This document shows, in pieces, positions 59,181 through 64,000 of a DNA stretch of 64,000 bases (its first letter is position 1; every line of letters starts with the position of its first letter). A model generated the notes under the pieces. That model was not told the origin of the DNA and did not search any database. It saw nothing but the letters and a program-made list of their open reading frames with translations. Made by a program: the position numbers and the translations under genes. Origin of the DNA: Platycnemis pennipes (lineage: Eukaryota > Arthropoda > Insecta > Odonata > Platycnemididae). The stretch spans positions 49,370,107 to 49,434,106 of the forward strand of contig OW121846.1 of assembly GCA_933228895.1 (NCBI GenBank). The letters are read 5' to 3'.

Positions 59181-60409
59181 CGGCTTCAAAAAATGTCACC
59201 TATGGACAGAGCGCAAATGTATGTGTTTCAGCTGAAGCAGTTTGCGTCATGATCAGTTGGTAAGCCTGAGCCTTCGTTATGGGAGGGTGAGGTTGCGGTC
59301 ATGTGGCTTTAGGATCAGAGTGGTGGAGGGAAAAACTGGTATCAAGACTTATCCAAAGAACATAAAATTGTCCTATGCTTTCTAAAACGTTGAAAACATC
59401 TACAAATTACTTCGTCGGCCATCATTACCGCATATTTGGTAAAATAAACAGCAGCTACTTAGTAAAGTTCAATATGAGTTTTTTGTAAAGTTCAAGGTAA
59501 TACTACGAGTCTCACGTTACATTATAAAGTTCAACTTCAACATGAAAGTTCAAATGATAATGGCAGCTGTTAGAGATGCCAGAAGGACGATGGGAAGGCT
59601 CAAGTAATATTTCGTGAAATGTCAACGACTGCCCAAGGATGTCGCACATACCCCTGGCGAGGACAGAATCTTGGAGATAATGATATTTACGGGGAGATTG
59701 CAATATGAGGGAGCAATCAAAATTAATGAAAATTAAGAGAAGTGAGGGAGGAAAGAGAGTGTAGGGAGAATTTATATTCCCAGCACGCAAAAATCAGTGC
59801 TAAGATCACCGCATTCCACGATGGAAGCGAACGGCTTCCATCAAAATATGATGAGCGGCTGAAAGAGTAGGGCAGATTTTAACGAAAATCCAGCCTGATG
59901 CACTTGATGCGCGAATTAAAAGCTTTTTTCATTCGAACTGCCACGAAATTTCCTGCCGTGCGAGGATTTAAAATTGTTCTTCGCAAGGAGCGTCTTCAAT
60001 TTTCAAAATAACGTGCCTGTTTGAAGTGAAATGAAAACTTGAAGGGATGCATCCGTTTCTGAATTCCCGTTGAAAAATACAACCCATCCAACCCCTCGCC
60101 ACAGACTTTCATTTATTTTCGTAATCTAGAGGGGAAATTGTTATGGTCTCTTAGGTAAAACATTTCAACTGGATTTGAAGATCGTGTGACATTATGCTTC
60201 ACGGATACTCGAGGTTACTTCGAACCTCAAGGACTGAAGCTGGATAATTCAACGTCATTTAGTATCCAAATTTACGCCCATTCGGTTGGAAGTAGGGAAT
60301 CGAGTCGTGCAGTAAACAAGGTCATTGTAAGGGACTAAGAATGGGTCATTAAAATAAGTGCTGTGAGGGCAGGGGTAATTTCTGAGAGCCACTGTTAGTG
60401 GCCTTGGCA
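59181..60409. other. no gene seen
   Basis: Mostly unique. A small hairpin 'gatggaagc/gcttccatc' lies at 59,820-59,841. No motif in the open frames. Confidence 0.35.
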
Positions 60410-60470
60410 GTTGGATTTTTAGCTTCTCGGCCTGATAAACCAGTTGATACGGGTTCGCATCCCACTTAGG
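60410..60470 (+). repeat. tRNA-like SINE head of unassigned family
   Basis: 'ttctcggcctgataaaccag' followed by 'gatacgggttcgcatcccac' looks like a B box with upstream stem. The downstream part matches neither SINE-A nor SINE-B. It cannot be a functional tRNA gene because the acceptor stem halves do not pair. Confidence 0.35.
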
Positions 60471-61239
60471 GCAAGGGTTATGTATTATGATAAAAGCTCA
60501 TGGGTTGAATTGTGGAATTAGGACTTGATTACAATAAACGCCATTTCTATCCTTGTGACCACTTAAACCTCTCTTAAATGTTCCGCTGCCTATTCTCCCC
60601 CTTTTCGGTATTTTCTTTTCGCCGTAACCATGCAACCCTTCTTTAATTTTACCCCTTTTTACCATTTACCCACCCAGGGACATCCTAATTGCGCCGTAAA
60701 CTCTCCTAAAATTTTCCTTTACCGATTTCACCACATATCAGAGATCCTAACAAGTGAATCTTTCCATACTCTGTTTCTTTCCAGAACTCTTGAAAATGGC
60801 ATGTACATTGTAGAAAACGGTTGAGGCCAAAATAAAAATGGGAAGGTATAATCAAGCATTGTATTTTGTTTTAATCATGGGTGTTGTTTTTGGATTTGGC
60901 ATAAGATTTACTTTTGCGCTATGTAACCTTATGGGTTGAAGCACCTTTAAACTTAATTTTAAAGCTACAATTGCCACTGTTATTGTATTATTGACGTGCA
61001 TCGCTTTATAACTCTGTCAGCCTTACACAAAAACCTGTATTACAGAAAAGCCCATAAGTTCCGTGTCATTAGAAGTGGGCAAAATCCATTAATTAAAAAA
61101 TGAACAAAGTAATTTCATTGAAGTGTTTTATCATAGGCTGGCATGAAATAAAAATGCTGGATATCTTAACGGAACGGTCTTGGCAAGAGTTTAAGGAGAG
61201 CTTCTTGGGATACATCCCGTTAAGGGATTTTTGTGCAAT
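60471..61239. other. no gene seen
   Basis: AT-rich with no recognisable features. Confidence 0.35.
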
Positions 61240-61400
61240 ATACATTTCTGGGAAATCAGGGACCACGATGTGGAAGAAATTGACTCCCCGATCCTAATGT
61301 GTTAATTTCACATGCCATTGAATTCGTATATGTTTAGCATAACCCTTCCACCAGACTAACCTTGAAAGGGCACATCATCGTTAAAGTTTACGTATTGACC
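61240..61400 (+). mobile_element. SINE-B copy, 5'-truncated
   Basis: 'atttctgggaaatcagggac', 'ttaatttcacatgccattga' and 'ccaccagactaaccttgaaa' match the 3' half of SINE-B. Confidence 0.6.
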
Positions 61401-61609
61401 CAGGCAATGGGGAAGTGAAGAGTTCAGATGACATTCAAGGTGAAAGTCTGTACACTGATTAGTGAAGCCCTGATACGCATCCAGGCTTTTCTAATTACCT
61501 GCACTCGGGTTATGGCATGTGTTTAATTAATCCAGGGTAATATAAAAAGATGATAAACCAACAAAAAATTTTAAAGAAACACAAGCGCAAGATTAAAGTT
61601 AAAAATAAA

Positions 61610-62000
61610 GGTCACAAGTAGGTGGAGTGATTTAGCTACCTGGGTAGGATGATGAAGAAAAAGGGGTATAGTCGCATTAAAGTCAGAAAGAGCTGCATGG
61701 GCAAAAGAGGCTTTTATTCGTATAAGGTAAATAAGGACAGAACAGATATTGAGCAGTTAAATTAAGAAGAGAATTGTAAAAAGTTTAATAATGACGGTGA
61801 CATGGTAAGGCACCGATACATGGACGTTTAGGAAACATGATTAAAATAGACTAAGGGCTATACAGACTTGGGCATAGATACGGGTGGGTGGGAGGAATAA
61901 AAGGCAAATAAGAAACTGGTACAGGTTTTTGGGGAGGGCGGAAGATGTTAGAGTAAATTATCAAAAGGCAGAGGGTGTGGATGGGGCAGTTATTGATAGG
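61610..62000 (+). mobile_element. LINE C-terminal fragment
   Basis: Across frames one can read FSYLGRMMKKKGYSRI, a WTFRKHD-like word and NKRQIRNWYRFLGRAEDVRV, the pattern of RTE-like LINE ends (YLG..I...G...I, W....). Stops are frequent and the start is truncated. Confidence 0.5.
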
Positions 62001-62224
62001 CAAGAGTACTCTGATGGATGTGATAGATACGGGAAAGATATTTGCAACGAAAAATTTCTGTCACGGCAAGGGTATGAAATTGTGCCCACAGTAATAGAAG
62101 CCTTTTCTTAGCAACTACTCCAAACGTCCACTCCACAACCGTAACTTTATTTGAAGCGAAAAATAGATAAAATACCAGCTAGGTCTACTTGAGAGGATTC
62201 AGTGTGGTCACGTTTTAGACCGCT

Positions 62225-62562
62225 GGGGATCAAATTGGTGCAATTGATAGAGTTCCGGCATCAAAACCAGTGGGTCCGGGTTCGAGCATCGGCAGTAGCA
62301 AATTCTTCACTGGCATACCATCCTCATTCGCCTTCTGGGTTTGACACTAGGGCCATCGTATGGGATGTTAAGCCGTGGACCACTTGGAGTCTTTCGTTAA
62401 TAGCAAACTGTCGTCGACGCCGAGTTTCTCTCTTCCCTCCCCCTGATCGATGAAAAGTACCTTCTCCTTCCTACCTCTGCCCAATTACCCTCCTATCCAA
62501 AATGGCGCAAATTTCCTTACCCGCCGGTCACTTCCCTCGAATGACTGCTGTTATTAGAATGG
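62225..62562 (+). mobile_element. SINE-A copy, near full length
   Basis: 'ccagtgggtccgggttcgag' is the B-box region. 'cgtatgggatgttaagccgt', 'ggaccacttggagtctttcg', 'cgacgccgagtttctctctt' and the tail 'atccaaaatggcgcaaattt' follow. The stretch before the B box differs from other copies. Confidence 0.85.
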
Positions 62563-63192
62563 GCAACGTAACGGATGATGCAGTTAGTAAGTGGTCTTAA
62601 ACAGTTAGAGCAACTAACATAGAATTGGGCAACAAGGATTTAACACGAGGGGTGATCGTTTCTGTGTACCGCTACTGAAAATGAGATTCGTCAGAAGCAG
62701 TCGTGGTGGCGCGTTTTAGACCGTACCGTTCTGGATTGCCTCATTAGTTATTTGCTCAGCAAAGAAAATCGAAGTCAGCAGCCTCGAAAACGCTTTAGAC
62801 GGCGAGTATGGGGTTTAGGGTTCTCCGACGACGCATCGATTGGGGGAAATCTTGCGCGCTCCAAGGGAAACGGACGTGACGAGGTTATTTACCAGGCCGG
62901 AGAAGAATTCTAGCGTGTACCGGTAGTGACTACCGCAGTGCCCTTCCCAGTCACGAGAGTTTTTGACTCATCGGAGACTTTAGTTTCGAGGCTTGTGTTC
63001 GCTACATCAGGAAAATGTCAAAATGATCGTAATAACGTATCCGTTAGGAAAATATATACATGTATGCATAAGTCTGCCATCAGGGAAGTACAAGACAAAT
63101 CTGTTTTTGTTTTCATTATGGTAAGCCATGAATATGATAACTGCTTCGCAGATATGTTGAGATTCGCACTCTCATACCCCTGGGATTGCATA
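62563..63192. other. no gene seen
   Basis: Mixed composition, GC-richer at 62,690-62,900. Open frame 62,926-63,210 (94 codons) lacks motifs and runs into the next SINE. Confidence 0.35.
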
Positions 63193-63360
63193 GGGATCGG
63201 GTTGGCGTGATAAGTAGAATACTAACCTTCCACTCCGAGGGCCCGGAATCAAATCTCGGCAGTGGCAGATGTTGTAAAACAGGTCTCTACTTGAATTGTG
63301 AGGTGAGCACTTCAAGCTCAGTATTCCGTCCCTCGGTTAGGACGTTAAACCAATGTAAAG
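63193..63360 (+). mobile_element. SINE-A copy, 3'-truncated
   Basis: 'gggatcgggttggcgtgata', 'gagggcccggaatcaaatct', 'cttcaagctcagtattccgt' and 'ccctcggttaggacgttaaa' are clear; it stops after the centre. Confidence 0.8.
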
Positions 63361-63379
63361 TATGACTTCTTTTTACAAG

Positions 63380-63695
63380 GAATCGGTAAGGTGGCTTTCC
63401 AGCTACAGTGCCCAGGTTTCAACCCTAGCAAAGGCGGAGTTTTCAGTGGGAAGTCTGTCCCTACTTGAGTTCTGTGTGGAGATCAATTCTCCGTCCGTCG
63501 GATGGGACGTAAAATAGTAAACCGTCGAAATCTTGCGCGCAGTGGTGACTTACGTTAAGAGCATTCTAATGACTTCTCCGGGTTTCTCTTCACACTTCCT
63601 AATTTCCCTAAACTACCTTGCCCGTACCCTTGCCACCAATCCAAATGGCGCAAATTAACTTGATTGTATGACATTACTCCCAATGAAGGCAACAG
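63380..63695 (+). mobile_element. SINE-A copy, near full length
   Basis: It follows the previous copy by about 20 bp in the same direction. 'gtgcccaggtttcaacccta', 'ctccgtccgtcggatgggac', 'ctccgggtttctcttcacac' and 'ccaaatggcgcaaattaact' are present. Confidence 0.85.
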
Positions 63696-64000
63696 CTGTA
63701 ACTTCATTTACTTAACTCAAGAAACTCCATTAATATTATAGAAAAACCTAACCGAATGATAATTCTGAAAAAAAAAACATTCAAACATGTGACCTTTAGG
63801 TAGCTAGATTTGTGTGTTGCCTATGTGGCCAACAATTTATGATCAGCAGGGAGAAAAATATATTAATGTTCCCCTTCTACTCCTCAGTGAAACCACTGAT
63901 ATATGATTATCGACAAAGATATTTTGTTTTTAAATATTTTTGTGGTGGAATCATTTTTACGACTTTCCCTGGTGCTAGAGTAGATTTTCCTTTCCTTCAT
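63696..64000. other. no gene seen
   Basis: AT-rich end of the window with a poly-A patch at 63,771-63,779. Nothing recognised. Confidence 0.4.

Overview
This window looks like intergenic DNA from a large, repeat-rich animal nuclear genome, most likely an arthropod and probably an insect. The base composition is AT-rich with a few short CpG-rich islands. Open reading frames are short and mostly random, and no bacterial-type operons, RNA operons or CRISPR arrays are seen. I could not identify any intact host gene. Everything recognisable by protein motif belongs to transposable elements, and all copies look decayed. The organism assignment is inferred from the repeat types, not from a diagnostic gene.

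The dominant feature is one tRNA-derived SINE family, called SINE-A here. It is about 320-340 bp long and occurs in roughly 35 recognisable copies on both strands. Its layout is a tRNA-like head with a B box (GGTTCGAATCC-like), then the phrase 'ccctacttgag', then a strongly conserved central domain ('gtccgtcggatgggacgtta', then 'gtggtccccttggcgc'), then 'gggtttctctccaccctt', and a tail with 'aaatggcgcaaatgacctc'. The central domain resembles the Meta domain of MetaSINEs as I remember it; this needs an alignment. A second tRNA-headed family (SINE-B, about 280 bp) has three near-complete copies and two fragments. A third (SINE-C) has one copy.

Layout: 1-13,300 is SINE-A copies in otherwise featureless DNA, with a CpG-rich, G-quadruplex-prone island at 11,400-11,995. 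13,300-16,455 is a nearly full-length RTE-like LINE with endonuclease and reverse transcriptase, broken by stops and frameshifts. Fragments of related LINEs lie at 20,230-20,625 (minus), 24,341-25,385, 46,600-46,950 and 61,610-62,000. 37,852-42,148 is a degenerate piggyBac-type DNA transposon. Its transposase is split by a younger CR1/L2-like LINE fragment at 39,843-40,585. The tail of that LINE recurs at 26,224, 51,528, 52,573 and 55,161. At 55,230-55,650 a Penelope-like element fragment, with a GIY-YIG endonuclease motif and its 3' tail, abuts the CR1-like tail. A second Penelope-like tail is suspected at 33,030-33,110 (minus). Eight strong inverted repeats (fold-back elements) are scattered through the window. 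Four of them lie within 42,577-44,090, just outside the piggyBac right end.

The elements do not form a pathway. The window records nested insertions: SINEs and a LINE inside piggyBac, a SINE fused to a LINE tail, a Penelope fragment joined to a LINE tail, and head-to-head or tandem SINE pairs. CpG-rich islands at 11.4, 27.5, 36.1 and 44.3 kb are the best places to look for host promoters or first exons. I found no convincing new biological system. The most notable items are the conserved SINE central domain, the piggyBac/LINE nest, the Penelope chimera and the fold-back cluster.
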